From: Bacillota bacterium
GTDB taxonomy: Bacteria > Bacillota > Bacilli > Paenibacillales > NBRC-103111
DNA length: 64,000 nt
Direction: 5' to 3'
NCBI GenBank assembly: GCA_023386955.1
Contig: JAEWIS010000030.1
Span: 62,001-126,000, forward strand
Part shown: positions 35,093 to 45,043 of the stretch, piece by piece
Layout: every line of letters begins with the position of its first letter
Numbering within the stretch: the stretch's first letter is position 1
Notes under the pieces: generated by a model
What the model was told of the DNA's origin: nothing
The model's input: only the letters and a program-made list of their open reading frames with translations
Databases searched by the model: none
Program-made: the position numbers and the translations under genes

Positions 35093-36703
35093 GTGTGGAA
35101 AATTGCGATTATCGATGACGAGCGCCAGGTGCTGCAGGGGATGAAACGGGCCATTCCCTGGGAAGAGCTGGATGCGGAATGGTCGGGCGAAGCCATGAAC
35201 GGGGCAGATGGGCTGAACATCATCCGTTCGGCCCAGCCGGACATTGTCATTACCGATATTTATATGCCCTTGATTAACGGTCTGGATATGATCGAGCAAT
35301 TGCGCAAGGAAGGCTTCAGCGGCAAGTTCATTATACTGAGCGGCTATTCCGACTTCGAATATGCCCGCCAGGCCTTGCGCTTTAACGTCAGCGATTATGT
35401 ATCCAAACCCATCAGCATTCCGACACTGAAGACCATCCTCGCCAAGGTTATCCAGGAGCTGACGGCGGAGGAGGAGAAACGGATGAAGCAGGGGGAGCTG
35501 GAGCAGAAGCTGATGCTCTACGAACCTTTCATCGAGAAGGAATGGGTTCGCTCCGCGGCGGTGGGGACCTTGGACAGCTCCTACGGCACACATCTGCCCA
35601 AACCTTACCGCTACTGGGAAAGCTGCCACCATGCGGTGATGGGCATCGAGCTGGTCCGGGAGGGCAGGGCCTGCCAATGCTCCTTGTCCGACTGGAATCT
35701 GTTCCGGTTTGCCGTCAGCAATATTGTCTGCGAATGGGCGCGGAGAACCTTTCCATTTGTGGAATATGCGGAGCTTCACAGCACCAGGGCCGTGCTTATT
35801 ATCCATCCACAGGCAGGCCAGACCGAACAGACCCATAAAGCCATGGAGGAGCTGGGGGCCCGCATCATCGACAGCATCCAAAGCTATTTGAAGCTGGCCT
35901 GCCGGGTGGGGATTGGAAGCATCAAAACCGTCTGGACCCGTATTCCGGATTCCACGGAGGAGGCCTTCCGGGCTATGGATACCCGGCACACCCGGGTGCC
36001 CGGCAGCAGCGAATTGTTCGTGTATAGGGGAATCGGGGAGAGCGGGGATAATCCGGCTGTTCTGCTGCCGGTAAAGGTTTCCTATGAGCTGGCTAACGCT
36101 ATCAAGTCCGCCCAGGAGGGGGAGGCTCAGCAGCTGGTGGCCGAGTTGACAAGCGGGCTGCGGAATCAGGCGGGAATAACGCCGGATTACGTCCGGATGC
36201 TGGGCAGCGAGCTGTGGGGGATTATTGCGTATTGTTTGTATGAGGTGGGGCAGGTGCTGGAGGAGCTGTTTAACAACGAGCTCATCGCCAGAGAAATTAA
36301 GGAGCTGACCCAGCCGGAGCAGCTGCAGCTGTGGCTTCAGGAGAAGATATCCGTCATCTGCGGCAGCAGGCAGTGGAAGGGCAGCAGCAAACACCGCAAG
36401 GTAGTGGATTTTATGACCCAATATATCCATGAGCATTATGCGGAGGATCTGACGCTGGCTGATCTGTCGGACAAGGTTTTTATTTCACGGAATCATCTTT
36501 CCATTATTTTCAAGAATATTACCGGGGAGACCTTCAATACCTATCTGACCCGCGTCCGGATTGAAAAAGCCCGGGAGCTGCTGACTGTAGGAAATCTGCT
36601 GGTGTATGAGGTGGCTGAGCAGGTAGGCTACAAGAATGTGCCGTATTTCAGCACTCTCTTCAAGAAGCTCACAGGAATGAATCCCACCGATTTAATCAAA
36701 TAA
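35093..36703 (+). CDS. YesN-type response regulator with AraC DNA-binding domain (system B)
   Basis: A 536-residue regulator. Receiver residues 1-120 show IIDDE, phospho-acceptor Asp55 (VITDIYMP) and Lys in DYVSKPI. A long middle region follows. The AraC domain at ~435-530 carries VFISRNHLSIIFKNITGETF and AEQVGYKNVPYFSTLFKK. The start is a GTG at 35093 after GGAGGGAAGG. It is the last gene of the importer 3 run; the SLH-anchored GH30 gene begins 146 bases later and could be a target as well as the importer 3 promoters. Confidence 0.93.
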   Translation: MWKIAIIDDERQVLQGMKRAIPWEELDAEWSGEAMNGADGLNIIRSAQPDIVITDIYMPLINGLDMIEQLRKEGFSGKFIILSGYSDFEYARQALRFNVSDYVSKPISIPTLKTILAKVIQELTAEEEKRMKQGELEQKLMLYEPFIEKEWVRSAAVGTLDSSYGTHLPKPYRYWESCHHAVMGIELVREGRACQCSLSDWNLFRFAVSNIVCEWARRTFPFVEYAELHSTRAVLIIHPQAGQTEQTHKAMEELGARIIDSIQSYLKLACRVGIGSIKTVWTRIPDSTEEAFRAMDTRHTRVPGSSELFVYRGIGESGDNPAVLLPVKVSYELANAIKSAQEGEAQQLVAELTSGLRNQAGITPDYVRMLGSELWGIIAYCLYEVGQVLEELFNNELIAREIKELTQPEQLQLWLQEKISVICGSRQWKGSSKHRKVVDFMTQYIHEHYAEDLTLADLSDKVFISRNHLSIIFKNITGETFNTYLTRVRIEKARELLTVGNLLVYEVAEQVGYKNVPYFSTLFKKLTGMNPTDLIK

Positions 36704-36809
36704 GGAAATCTTCGTGCTATTTTATAATGATTCGTGCATTCCTCCTATTTAAAGTTGAATAGGGGGTTGTTACGATGGTATCAGCTTGGACGCAGTGCTT
36801 CTGAAGGGT

Positions 36810-36825
36810 TTGTAAGCGCATTCAG
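36810..36825. promoter_or_regulatory. Candidate catabolite-responsive element (cre) before the GH30-SLH gene
   Basis: TTGTAAGCGCATTCAG agrees with 15 of 16 positions of the Bacillus cre consensus WTGNNARCGNWWWCAW. It lies 25 bases before the ATG at 36850, where bound CcpA would block transcription. The final base is the only mismatch. Confidence 0.7.
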
Positions 36826-36849
36826 AAAACAAAGGAGGAATTGCAAAAC

Positions 36850-39800
36850 ATGAATAATTTCATCCGGCGAAAGACACTGGCTTCTGTGACAGTGATGGCG
36901 CTGGCGGCATCCATCGCCGCTCCGGCTCCGTTCGCCACCCGGGTTCAGGCGGCGGCTGCCGCCCCGGTAACCGCCAGCTGGTACGATACGCATCAGACGA
37001 TGGACGGGGTAGGCGCTGCGTATGCCTATACAGATTCCGTTCATATGATGCAGCTGGCGACTGCCGGACACCAGGATACCGTCCGTAAGCTGCTCAATTT
37101 GACTTTCGATGAGAAAAACGGCACAGGGCATGATATTGTACGGGTCATCATCGGCGACAACGGAGGTCTCACTGCCAACGGAACCGCCTCCAGTCCCGGC
37201 TTCAACCCGGTGACCGGTCTATTGGCCGACGTAACTAAACCGGGCTTCGACATAGGCGGTAATGCTATCCCCATGAGAGGCACTGCAGGGCAATACGGCT
37301 ATAAAATGGAAGCGGAAAACCGGTATTACGACGGCAATACGGACAGCATCTGGCCGGTGGAGCCGGAGCATCCCAAGGGAACGCTGGTGCCGCTTACGGA
37401 TTTCGTCTGGAATTATCCGTCCTGGAATATACCCATCGGCAATGATAGTGGCGGTCCGACCAATTTGCTCAGCGCACCGGGAGAGGCTCCAGTGGTGATC
37501 AAGAATACCTCCCGCACCCGGAAGGAGCTGTTCGACTTCGACCAGGTATGGACCATGCTGCAGGCCCAGCAATATGGGGTGAAGCAATTTTATGCCTGCG
37601 TATGGACCGTGCCCTACTGGATGAGCAATTCCTCCACCAATGCGCCAAGCAAAATCATCCGCAGCGACATGGCTAATATTGACGGCAAGGATGTGAAAAT
37701 TTATTACCAGGCCTTCGCGGATTATCTGGTTCATTACATCAAGGGCATGTGGGAGCAATGGGGCATTCCTATCACCCACATCAATCCCTTCAACGAGGTG
37801 GATCTGGCCGGGGGAACGGCTGATTATGTCAAGGAAATCATTGACGTTTACGTAGGTCCCTCCCTGAAGAAGGCTGTGGAGCCCGGCGGCGCCTTATTTG
37901 AAATCAAGGACCCCAAGGGCAAGGCTATCGACTTCACACCTCAACTGGCGGCTGTGGATGGCACGAATCTGGCGGCGTCCATCAGCAGAGGCGGGAAGGT
38001 CTTCTCCGAAACGGATGAAGCAACGGCAACGCCGAAAAATCCGTTTCTGGATGTGTTCACCACCCACTTGTATGGAACGGTTGGTATCGGTACTGATGAA
38101 AACAAGCTGTATCATACTGGGGATTTTGCCCAGCGGCCTCTGGATTACACCACCGACAGTGCCAAGTACCCCGAATATTTGACCCGTTACAAGCTGTGGC
38201 AGGCCGAATTTATGAACCAGGATACCGGGGACGGCTCCGCCGGGGCGTACACCCAGCGGTACGGCAACCAAAATATCAACGATGCTGTGCGCTGGTCGAA
38301 CTTGATGACCAATATGTTCACCAGCAATCCCGGCTTTAACGGCTTCGTCTGGTGGAGCATGTGGGACAGCAACGGGGCGGACGGTTCCGATCTGATTCGT
38401 TTCGTCACCAACAACTCCCAGCAGGAGCCGGGGCGGACCAGCACCCTTACCGGGGAATACCGGATCTTTAAGCGGTTTTACGGCTACGGGCATTTCTCCC
38501 GGTTTATGAACCCCGGCGACAAACGAATGGATGTGACCCGCAGCCCGGTGGAGGATATCAATATCGTCGGGTTCAAGAATGACAAGAGCAAGGATTATTC
38601 CATTACCATCACCAATGCCAAAAATGACGACAGCGTCCAACCCTTGGCGTTTACCCTGCAGGATTTCCCCGCCGGAACCAACAGCGTGACGGTGTTCCGC
38701 ACAACCGGCAGCGAAAATCAGAAGAAGCTGGGGACCATTCCCGTCAGTGGAGGCAAGTTCATCATCGATATCCCCTCCGCCAGTATTGTTACTGTGGTTC
38801 CCTCCAACGGCACCTATGCCAGCTTCAACGGCCTGGACGGGGAACGGGATATTTTCTCCTCCTTGGAAGCCGAGAGCAATGATAACGGGATAACCGGGGA
38901 TACAACAGGGAACGCCGGACGGAGCAATGAAGCCGTTACACTTGCCAACAGCGGCTATCTGGCGTACAAAAATTTGAACTTTGCAGACGGCTCCGCCAAT
39001 GGCGGTGTTGTGCGTCGGCATCTCCTGTATCTGACCGCACAGGCCAAATCCGCTGAAGGCGGCAGTCTTGAGGCTTATGTGCTTCCGCCGGGAACAGCTG
39101 TGGCCGGGGCAAGCGACATTATGGCCAAGGGCCGCAAGGTAGCTGATATCAACGTACCTGCGGGAAGCCAGTTCGGCAAGTATCAGGACATGGTGGAAAC
39201 CGGGGACCTCAGTGCTTACGGGCTGAAGGATCTGTATATTGTGTCCGCATCCGCAGGATCTGTTGTAATCGACCGTTTCTTATTTGGGGCCAATGATTCC
39301 GACTGGAGTACAGCGGCCAACAATTCTACGGTTGCCATACCGGGCAATCTTCTCCTGAACGGGGATTTTGACACGGCTACAGCGGCTTCGGCAGATAATT
39401 GGACTACGGGCCGATATGACAACGGTGTCTTCACCCGCACCGTAACCGGGCCAGTTCTGAGCGCAGATACCATTCAAAGCTATTCCGGGCTCTCCCGGTA
39501 CCTGAAGAATGGCTCCACCTCCAAGGTAGCCGGCTCGGCCAAAATCGCCAACCGCACGGAAGCACCGGGCCAGTATGACGGTATGTGGCAGGATGTCACC
39601 GGCAAGCTGGAGAAGGGGGAAAGCTACGACTTCAAGGGTTATTTCCTGTCCATGAAGAGCCGCCCGGAAAGCTTCGATGTGGCTGCGGAGCAGCCGGGAG
39701 ATGTGGAAATTGCGCTGGTGTATTACGACAGCCAGGGCAATCAATTGGGCATGAAGCCCATCAGCGGCCGTGATATGCCGGAGCCATATCCGGTCCGTGA

Positions 39801-42800
39801 AGCGGGAGATGCCGGGTACTGGAGCAACGGTGCTTTTATCGGGCGCGTTCTGGAGGGTGGCCCTATGAGCCTAAGCAACTTCCAGCCCTTGATGGTGAAG
39901 GTGGCGGATTGGCATGAAAGTGACGGCACTTCCTTCGTATATGAAGAGCCGGAGGGGACAGCGAAGGTTGCATTGGCGGTTTTCGCCAAGGATGCCAATA
40001 TCCTGTACGCCGACCAGCTTTCACTGGTGCCACAGTTCATTCCTACTTATACGGTAATGGTTAATGGAGCGCCACCGGCCAATTTTGATCCCAATAAATA
40101 CGATTATTCCTATCTGGTGACAGGCGAGACCATTCCGGTAGTAACCGCCTCTTCCACTGATCCTAACACCAGGGTAAGCATTTCCCAGGCGGACAGCACC
40201 AGCGGCACGGCCATTGTCCGTTTTGTGAAAGGCCAACAGGTCAAAACCTATACGATTGCCTTTTCCACCACCCAGGTGATCAGTTTTGCCGGCGGCTTGC
40301 CGGTTGGCTGGACCATTGCCAATCCGGTTCAACCGGAGCAGGCTCTGGCGTTTAATTCCTCCGGCAGTGTTACACTGGCTGGAGTTAAGGGAGATGCCGC
40401 TTACCCCGACAGCAGCAATATGCTGCAATTCCCTGGCTCAGCCGAGGGCAACTGGACCTTAACGGCGAAGATCAGCGTGAATAAGGCCTTAAGCGATTCC
40501 TCTTTTACCGACGGCACTCAGGTAGGGTTGGGGATCAGCAATATCTCCACCGGGGAGTTCTTCAGGTTAAACGGCATCCGGGTAGGAAACAGCGTCAAGG
40601 TGAACAGTTCTGGCAAAACAGGCAGTGAAACCAAAAGCAATACTACCAGCCAGACCAGCCTCAACGGAACGGATTATTATCTGCGCGTAGTGAAAACCGG
40701 AAATGATGTGCAAGGGTATTTCTCCACAAACGGAGGCGCCAGCTACACCATTATGAGCGGAAGCCCGGGAGCCACTGTGCCTACCACGTACACGCCGGCT
40801 TTCTTCACCAATGCCAAGCTGCAGCTGTACGGAACCAACGTCAGCTCCACGGCAGATCTGCAGATTACGTTCTCTAATGTGACGTTGTCCAAATCCTCGG
40901 GAAACACAACAATCAGTCCCGACCAGGTGGCTGTGGAGCAAGCGGCGGCACTGATCGGAAGCTCCATTACCGTTCCAAACACGCCGAATCAGGATCCGTC
41001 GTTGAAGGCCAAAGCACAGCAATGGCTGGATCAGCACAGCGAGCTGAAGGCACTTGGGGTGCAGGGGCTGATCTCCGGCAGCGGCAACCCGTATTCAGTT
41101 GTCTTCACCAAAGGAAAGGCGGTTCTCAACGTCCCCACGATTACCCTGCTCGGAGGAGAAGGAGATGACAAAAAAAGTCCGGTATGGCCGGAGGGCAGTT
41201 CAGTCAAGGCCGTGGAGGTAACCAGCGGAGGTGCGCTGTTATCCTGGACATCGGCTGAGGATGAAAGCGGCATAGCCGGATACCGGATCTACAACGGAGT
41301 GGATGCGGAGCCGGTTACGGTGGCGGGAGATGTGTACGGCTGGCGGGTAATTGGATTGAAGCCGGCTACAGCCTATACCTTCAAGATTGAAGCGGGGGAT
41401 CAGGCTGGCAATTGGAGTGTTAACGGCCCTGCCGTTTCCGTTGTTACTCCTTCTGCCGCAGATGTGGCCCCGCCGGTATGGCCGGAGGGCAGCAGGCTGG
41501 ACGTGACAGGGGTTACCAGCACGGAGGCACTTCTTAGCTGGACGGAGGCAGAGGATGAAAGCGGCATAGCCGGATACCGGATCTATAACGGCGTGATTCA
41601 CTTGCCGCTGACGGTTGTCGCTGGTGATCCGCTTCTCACGGTGTCGCAAACGGTTTACTCGCCGTCTGTGACAGGGTCCGTGTATGGCGGCGGGGCGGTC
41701 ACCAGGTCGGTGTACAGCTACCGGGTGACGGGGCTTGCCCCGGAGACAGAATATCTATTCACGGTTCAAGCGGGGGATATTGCCGGGAACTGGACGGAAA
41801 ACGGTCCCTCCGCTAGGGCAACTACGCTGCCTGCTCCGGATATATCGGCTCCTGTGTGGGCAGGAGGCAGCACACTGACGGTGTCGGAGATTACGCAAAC
41901 GGGGCTGGTGCTGGCTTGGTCCGGTGCCCATGATAACAAGGGAGTAACAGGTTACAAGCTGTACCGGAATGGCAGTGTGCTCGCTGAGCTGGAGGGTACG
42001 GCAGGCCGTTACACCGTCACCGGTTTAACGGCAGGTACGGAGTATACCTTCTTGATCCAGGCCGGAGACGCGGCCGGCAACTGGAGCACTACTGGGCCGT
42101 CGGTTACGGCGACTACGCTGCTTGCTCCGGATACCTCAGCTCCTGTGTGGACCGGGGGCAGCACATTGACGGCATCGGGGATTACGCAAACGAGTCTGGT
42201 GCTGAGCTGGTCCGGGGCCAGTGACAACAAGGGAGTAACAGGTTATAAGCTGTACCGGAATGGCAGCGTGCTTGCTGAGCCGGAGGGTACGGCCAGCAGT
42301 TACACCGTCACCGGTTTAACGGCAGGTACGGAGTATACCTTCTTGATCCAGGCCGGAGACGCAGCCGGCAACTGGAGCACCAGTGGGCCGTCAGTGATGG
42401 CGACTACTCTAAGCTACAGCGAGGAGCCCGGGTCTGATCCTGACCCTGAGCCGGAGGCACCTCCGGTCACGCCGGGAACCCCCGGAACGCCGGTAACGCC
42501 GCCCGTCACACCTCCGGTTACACCACCAGCTGGACCGGAAGCACCATCAGTACCGCAGCAGCCTGCTCCGGCACCGGGCAGCAGCGTGTTTGAAGATGTG
42601 GACAGCGGATTTACATGGGCAGATGAGGCCATCGGAGAGCTGTATGCCAAGGGCATTATCCAAGGCACCACGGACACTACCTTCAGTCCGGAGCGCAATG
42701 TGAAACGTGCTGATTTTGTGGTGCTGATGGTCAGGGCCTTGGGCCTGAAGGCCGGATATGAAGGAAGCTTCACCGATGTGCAGCCGGATGATTATTATTA

Positions 42801-43128
42801 CGAGGCACTGGCTATCGCCAAAAAGCTGGGCATTATCAACGGCTTGGAGGATGGGCGATTCAATCCGCGAGGGGACATTACCCGGCAGGATATGATGGTC
42901 ATCGCCGCCAGAGCGCTGGAGGCTGTGAACAAGCTTGCGGCGGAAGGAAACAACGAAGATCTGAGCCGTTTTGCGGACGCATCGGATGTGGCCGATTATG
43001 CCGCAGCCAACGTGGCAGCATTGGTGAAGGAGGGCATTGTGCAGGGAGACGGCAGCAGCCTTCATCCTAACGGTACGGCAACCCGGGCGGAGGCCGCCGT
43101 CCTGATTTACCGGATTTACAAGAAATAA
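36850..43128 (+). CDS. Giant SLH-anchored GH30-family glycanase with CBM-like and fibronectin type III modules
   Basis: A 2,092-residue surface enzyme. Signal peptide ~1-38 (ends RVQAAAA). Residues ~45-640 are a GH30-like barrel plus side beta domain; NPFNEVD gives acid/base Glu316 and LWQAEFMNQ the nucleophile Glu453. ~656-817 resembles CBM6/35 (SLEAES start). ~830-1060 resembles CBM4/9/22 (LLLNGDFD). A concanavalin-like module lies near 1150-1330. Four Fn3 domains (~1442-1854), a Pro-rich linker and three SLH repeats (~1913-2092) follow, the last anchoring it to wall polysaccharide. The ATG at 36850 is chosen with AAAGGAGGAA upstream; a TTG at 36841 is too close to that site. The GH30 subfamily is unclear; surrounding genes suggest xylan. 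Confidence 0.88.
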   Translation: MNNFIRRKTLASVTVMALAASIAAPAPFATRVQAAAAAPVTASWYDTHQTMDGVGAAYAYTDSVHMMQLATAGHQDTVRKLLNLTFDEKNGTGHDIVRVIIGDNGGLTANGTASSPGFNPVTGLLADVTKPGFDIGGNAIPMRGTAGQYGYKMEAENRYYDGNTDSIWPVEPEHPKGTLVPLTDFVWNYPSWNIPIGNDSGGPTNLLSAPGEAPVVIKNTSRTRKELFDFDQVWTMLQAQQYGVKQFYACVWTVPYWMSNSSTNAPSKIIRSDMANIDGKDVKIYYQAFADYLVHYIKGMWEQWGIPITHINPFNEVDLAGGTADYVKEIIDVYVGPSLKKAVEPGGALFEIKDPKGKAIDFTPQLAAVDGTNLAASISRGGKVFSETDEATATPKNPFLDVFTTHLYGTVGIGTDENKLYHTGDFAQRPLDYTTDSAKYPEYLTRYKLWQAEFMNQDTGDGSAGAYTQRYGNQNINDAVRWSNLMTNMFTSNPGFNGFVWWSMWDSNGADGSDLIRFVTNNSQQEPGRTSTLTGEYRIFKRFYGYGHFSRFMNPGDKRMDVTRSPVEDINIVGFKNDKSKDYSITITNAKNDDSVQPLAFTLQDFPAGTNSVTVFRTTGSENQKKLGTIPVSGGKFIIDIPSASIVTVVPSNGTYASFNGLDGERDIFSSLEAESNDNGITGDTTGNAGRSNEAVTLANSGYLAYKNLNFADGSANGGVVRRHLLYLTAQAKSAEGGSLEAYVLPPGTAVAGASDIMAKGRKVADINVPAGSQFGKYQDMVETGDLSAYGLKDLYIVSASAGSVVIDRFLFGANDSDWSTAANNSTVAIPGNLLLNGDFDTATAASADNWTTGRYDNGVFTRTVTGPVLSADTIQSYSGLSRYLKNGSTSKVAGSAKIANRTEAPGQYDGMWQDVTGKLEKGESYDFKGYFLSMKSRPESFDVAAEQPGDVEIALVYYDSQGNQLGMKPISGRDMPEPYPVREAGDAGYWSNGAFIGRVLEGGPMSLSNFQPLMVKVADWHESDGTSFVYEEPEGTAKVALAVFAKDANILYADQLSLVPQFIPTYTVMVNGAPPANFDPNKYDYSYLVTGETIPVVTASSTDPNTRVSISQADSTSGTAIVRFVKGQQVKTYTIAFSTTQVISFAGGLPVGWTIANPVQPEQALAFNSSGSVTLAGVKGDAAYPDSSNMLQFPGSAEGNWTLTAKISVNKALSDSSFTDGTQVGLGISNISTGEFFRLNGIRVGNSVKVNSSGKTGSETKSNTTSQTSLNGTDYYLRVVKTGNDVQGYFSTNGGASYTIMSGSPGATVPTTYTPAFFTNAKLQLYGTNVSSTADLQITFSNVTLSKSSGNTTISPDQVAVEQAAALIGSSITVPNTPNQDPSLKAKAQQWLDQHSELKALGVQGLISGSGNPYSVVFTKGKAVLNVPTITLLGGEGDDKKSPVWPEGSSVKAVEVTSGGALLSWTSAEDESGIAGYRIYNGVDAEPVTVAGDVYGWRVIGLKPATAYTFKIEAGDQAGNWSVNGPAVSVVTPSAADVAPPVWPEGSRLDVTGVTSTEALLSWTEAEDESGIAGYRIYNGVIHLPLTVVAGDPLLTVSQTVYSPSVTGSVYGGGAVTRSVYSYRVTGLAPETEYLFTVQAGDIAGNWTENGPSARATTLPAPDISAPVWAGGSTLTVSEITQTGLVLAWSGAHDNKGVTGYKLYRNGSVLAELEGTAGRYTVTGLTAGTEYTFLIQAGDAAGNWSTTGPSVTATTLLAPDTSAPVWTGGSTLTASGITQTSLVLSWSGASDNKGVTGYKLYRNGSVLAEPEGTASSYTVTGLTAGTEYTFLIQAGDAAGNWSTSGPSVMATTLSYSEEPGSDPDPEPEAPPVTPGTPGTPVTPPVTPPVTPPAGPEAPSVPQQPAPAPGSSVFEDVDSGFTWADEAIGELYAKGIIQGTTDTTFSPERNVKRADFVVLMVRALGLKAGYEGSFTDVQPDDYYYEALAIAKKLGIINGLEDGRFNPRGDITRQDMMVIAARALEAVNKLAAEGNNEDLSRFADASDVADYAAANVAALVKEGIVQGDGSSLHPNGTATRAEAAVLIYRIYKK
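41866..42410 (+). repeat. Recent internal duplication of fibronectin type III modules
   Basis: The third and fourth Fn3 modules repeat with a 291-base (97-codon) period and are almost identical at the DNA level from about 41941 and 42232. A shorter near-identical block (GAGGATGAAAGCGGCATAGC at 41257 and 41551, 294 apart) links the first two modules. Confidence 0.85.
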
Positions 43129-43183
43129 CCAATCATGCAACACTGCGATACACACCATGTTCATTCAGGGTAGGTGATCATGC

Positions 43184-43219
43184 AAAAGGAAGGAGCCTTT
43201 GAGCTCCTTCCTTTTGACA
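43184..43219 (+). terminator. Intrinsic terminator of the GH30-SLH gene
   Basis: AAAAGGAAGGAGC (43184-43196) pairs perfectly with GCTCCTTCCTTTT (43203-43215). The A/T-rich outer arms make it usable in both directions. The following ~200 bases up to 43423 contain an AT-rich patch at about 43250-43310 and no supported gene. Confidence 0.9.
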
Positions 43220-43423
43220 TGATAGCATCTAACAGCGTGGATGAAAGATGAAAATGTATATATGACAATATATATAATATTAACCATATAATAATTTCTA
43301 TGAAACATATGTCTATTCTGCTCCTGCGGGCTAAGAATGGTCGCAGAGCCCCAGTTTGGGTCATTGTACTCGGTTTTTCATATACGATTGGCAGCGGGAG
43401 TCCCCCTCTAAACCAAGCATACA

Positions 43424-43456
43424 CAAAAAAGAAGGCCGTCCCCGCGGACAGCCTCC
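43424..43456 (-). terminator. Intrinsic terminator of the minus-strand GH43 gene
   Basis: Read on the minus strand, GGCTGTCC and GGACGGCC form a stem around GCGG, followed by TTCTTTTTT. It lies 18 bases after the GH43 stop at 43474. Confidence 0.85.
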
Positions 43457-43473
43457 ATACCAAACGTTCAATA

Positions 43474-45021
43474 TTACACACCCGTATATTCGAACCAGTC
43501 GAAATCCGCCCAGTTATTGCTGTCCTTGCCGTTGCTGCTGGCATACATGCCGAGACATGCACCAACAAAACCTCCGGCAACGTCCGTGCTCAGGATACGC
43601 CCGTCCACCTGGCCGGCCAAGAGCGTCTGCTCCTCCGGGGTGCTTCCATAATAGAAGAAATGGTCCTGCCCATGCGCCGTTACCGTCAGATAAAGGACAT
43701 CCGACGAATAGGGCTGCCGGGCCAGAATTTCCTCCCGGCCGTCCTGGTTTTTGGCCAACTGGACATATTGTCTGCCATCCACTTGAATGGTTTCGAAGCG
43801 GAAGTGGTACTGGCTGCTCTGTAACAGCGCCATCCCGGCGGCCTCACCCTCTGCCCGGGGGGTAAATTCCATCTTGGTTCTCGCCGTAAAATCCATATGC
43901 TGCTGGCGTCTGCACACCAGGCTGGGATTGGCATTCTCCGAGAGGGTCTGCGGCCGCAGCTTCAGCCGCAGATAACTCTTGCGGGCGTCCAGGCTGTAGA
44001 ATGTGTCCCGGGGTGTCCGGGCGAACATCCACTGCATATCCAAGGCTCCGCCTTCAAACTGGTCGCACGCCGAAGGGGGCAACCAGCGGTGCTCCGGCAG
44101 GCTGGGAGCAGTTTCCGTTAATTCTACAATACTCTTGCCCGGCTTCACCACCGGCCAGCCGTCCTCCCAGACAAAGGGCACCAGAAAGGTTTCCCTGCCC
44201 AGGTTGCGGTAATATCCGCCGTAGGGACGGGAGGCCAACAGCACCATCCACCATTCCCCATCCTGAGTCTCCACAATATCCCCATGGCCTACATTCACGA
44301 TGGGATAGTCCTGGCCCAGATGGCGGTGGGTAAGGAAGGGGTTGCGGGGATATCCCTTGTATGGCCCGGTCAGCTGTTGGCTGCGGGCAACGGACAAGGC
44401 ATGGTCCGGTCCGGTGCCTCCTTCTGAGATCATCAGGTAATAATAGCCGTTGATTTTGTAGATATGGGGACCCTCCGGCCAAACGGCATCACGCAGTGCG
44501 CCTCTCCACAGGGAAAACGTGTCGCCTGTAAGCTGCATGGTGGACAAGTCCAGCTCCTGGAGCCAGATTTCCCAGTTGCCGAAATACGCCTCTCCTTCCC
44601 GCACAGGCCGGGTTCCGGTGTAATATGCCCTGCCGTCCTCATCAAAAAAGAGAGACGGGTCAATGCCCTCCGCCTCCAGCCAATAAGGCTCTGACCAGGG
44701 GCCGGCAGGATCAGTGGCGGTTACAACAAAATTTCCTCTTTTGCCGACAATGGTATTGATGACATAAAAAACGCCCTTATGATACCGGATCGTCGGGGCA
44801 AACACACCCTTGGACGGGGATACACCATCCAGGTCCAGCTGGGACGGCCTGTCCAGCACATGGCCGAGCTGGCGCCAATGGACCAGGTCCTTGCTGTGGA
44901 AAATGGGGATGCCGGGAAAATATTCGAAGGTGGAGGTAACCAGGTAATAGTCGTCCCCGGCTCGGCAGATGGACGGATCCGGGTAGAAACCGGGCAAAAT
45001 CGGATTCGTAAAGGTTTTCAT
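43474..45021 (-). CDS. xynB: GH43 beta-xylosidase (subfamily 11-like), cytoplasmic
   Basis: A 515-residue enzyme without signal peptide. It opens FTNPILPGFYPDPSICR, the hallmark of XynB-type GH43 beta-xylosidases. Asp15 is the predicted base, Asp121 (EGIDPSLFF) the pKa modulator and Glu183 (WPEGPHIYK) the acid. Residues ~320-515 form the C-terminal beta-sandwich that completes the active-site pocket in this subfamily. The start at 45021 is set by GAGAGG six bases upstream; longer in-frame readings add a non-conserved tail. It is divergent from the next GH43 gene, and a cre-like site sits just upstream. It should release xylose from the non-reducing ends of imported xylo-oligosaccharides. Confidence 0.92.
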   Translation of the reverse strand: MKTFTNPILPGFYPDPSICRAGDDYYLVTSTFEYFPGIPIFHSKDLVHWRQLGHVLDRPSQLDLDGVSPSKGVFAPTIRYHKGVFYVINTIVGKRGNFVVTATDPAGPWSEPYWLEAEGIDPSLFFDEDGRAYYTGTRPVREGEAYFGNWEIWLQELDLSTMQLTGDTFSLWRGALRDAVWPEGPHIYKINGYYYLMISEGGTGPDHALSVARSQQLTGPYKGYPRNPFLTHRHLGQDYPIVNVGHGDIVETQDGEWWMVLLASRPYGGYYRNLGRETFLVPFVWEDGWPVVKPGKSIVELTETAPSLPEHRWLPPSACDQFEGGALDMQWMFARTPRDTFYSLDARKSYLRLKLRPQTLSENANPSLVCRRQQHMDFTARTKMEFTPRAEGEAAGMALLQSSQYHFRFETIQVDGRQYVQLAKNQDGREEILARQPYSSDVLYLTVTAHGQDHFFYYGSTPEEQTLLAGQVDGRILSTDVAGGFVGACLGMYASSNGKDSNNWADFDWFEYTGV

Positions 45022-45043
45022 GGGCGGCCTCTCTTTCCATGTG

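Noticed and set aside
43300..43824. Plus-strand open frame overlapping the GH43 gene antisense
   Set aside because: Lies mostly opposite the certain GH43 coding sequence and crosses its terminator.
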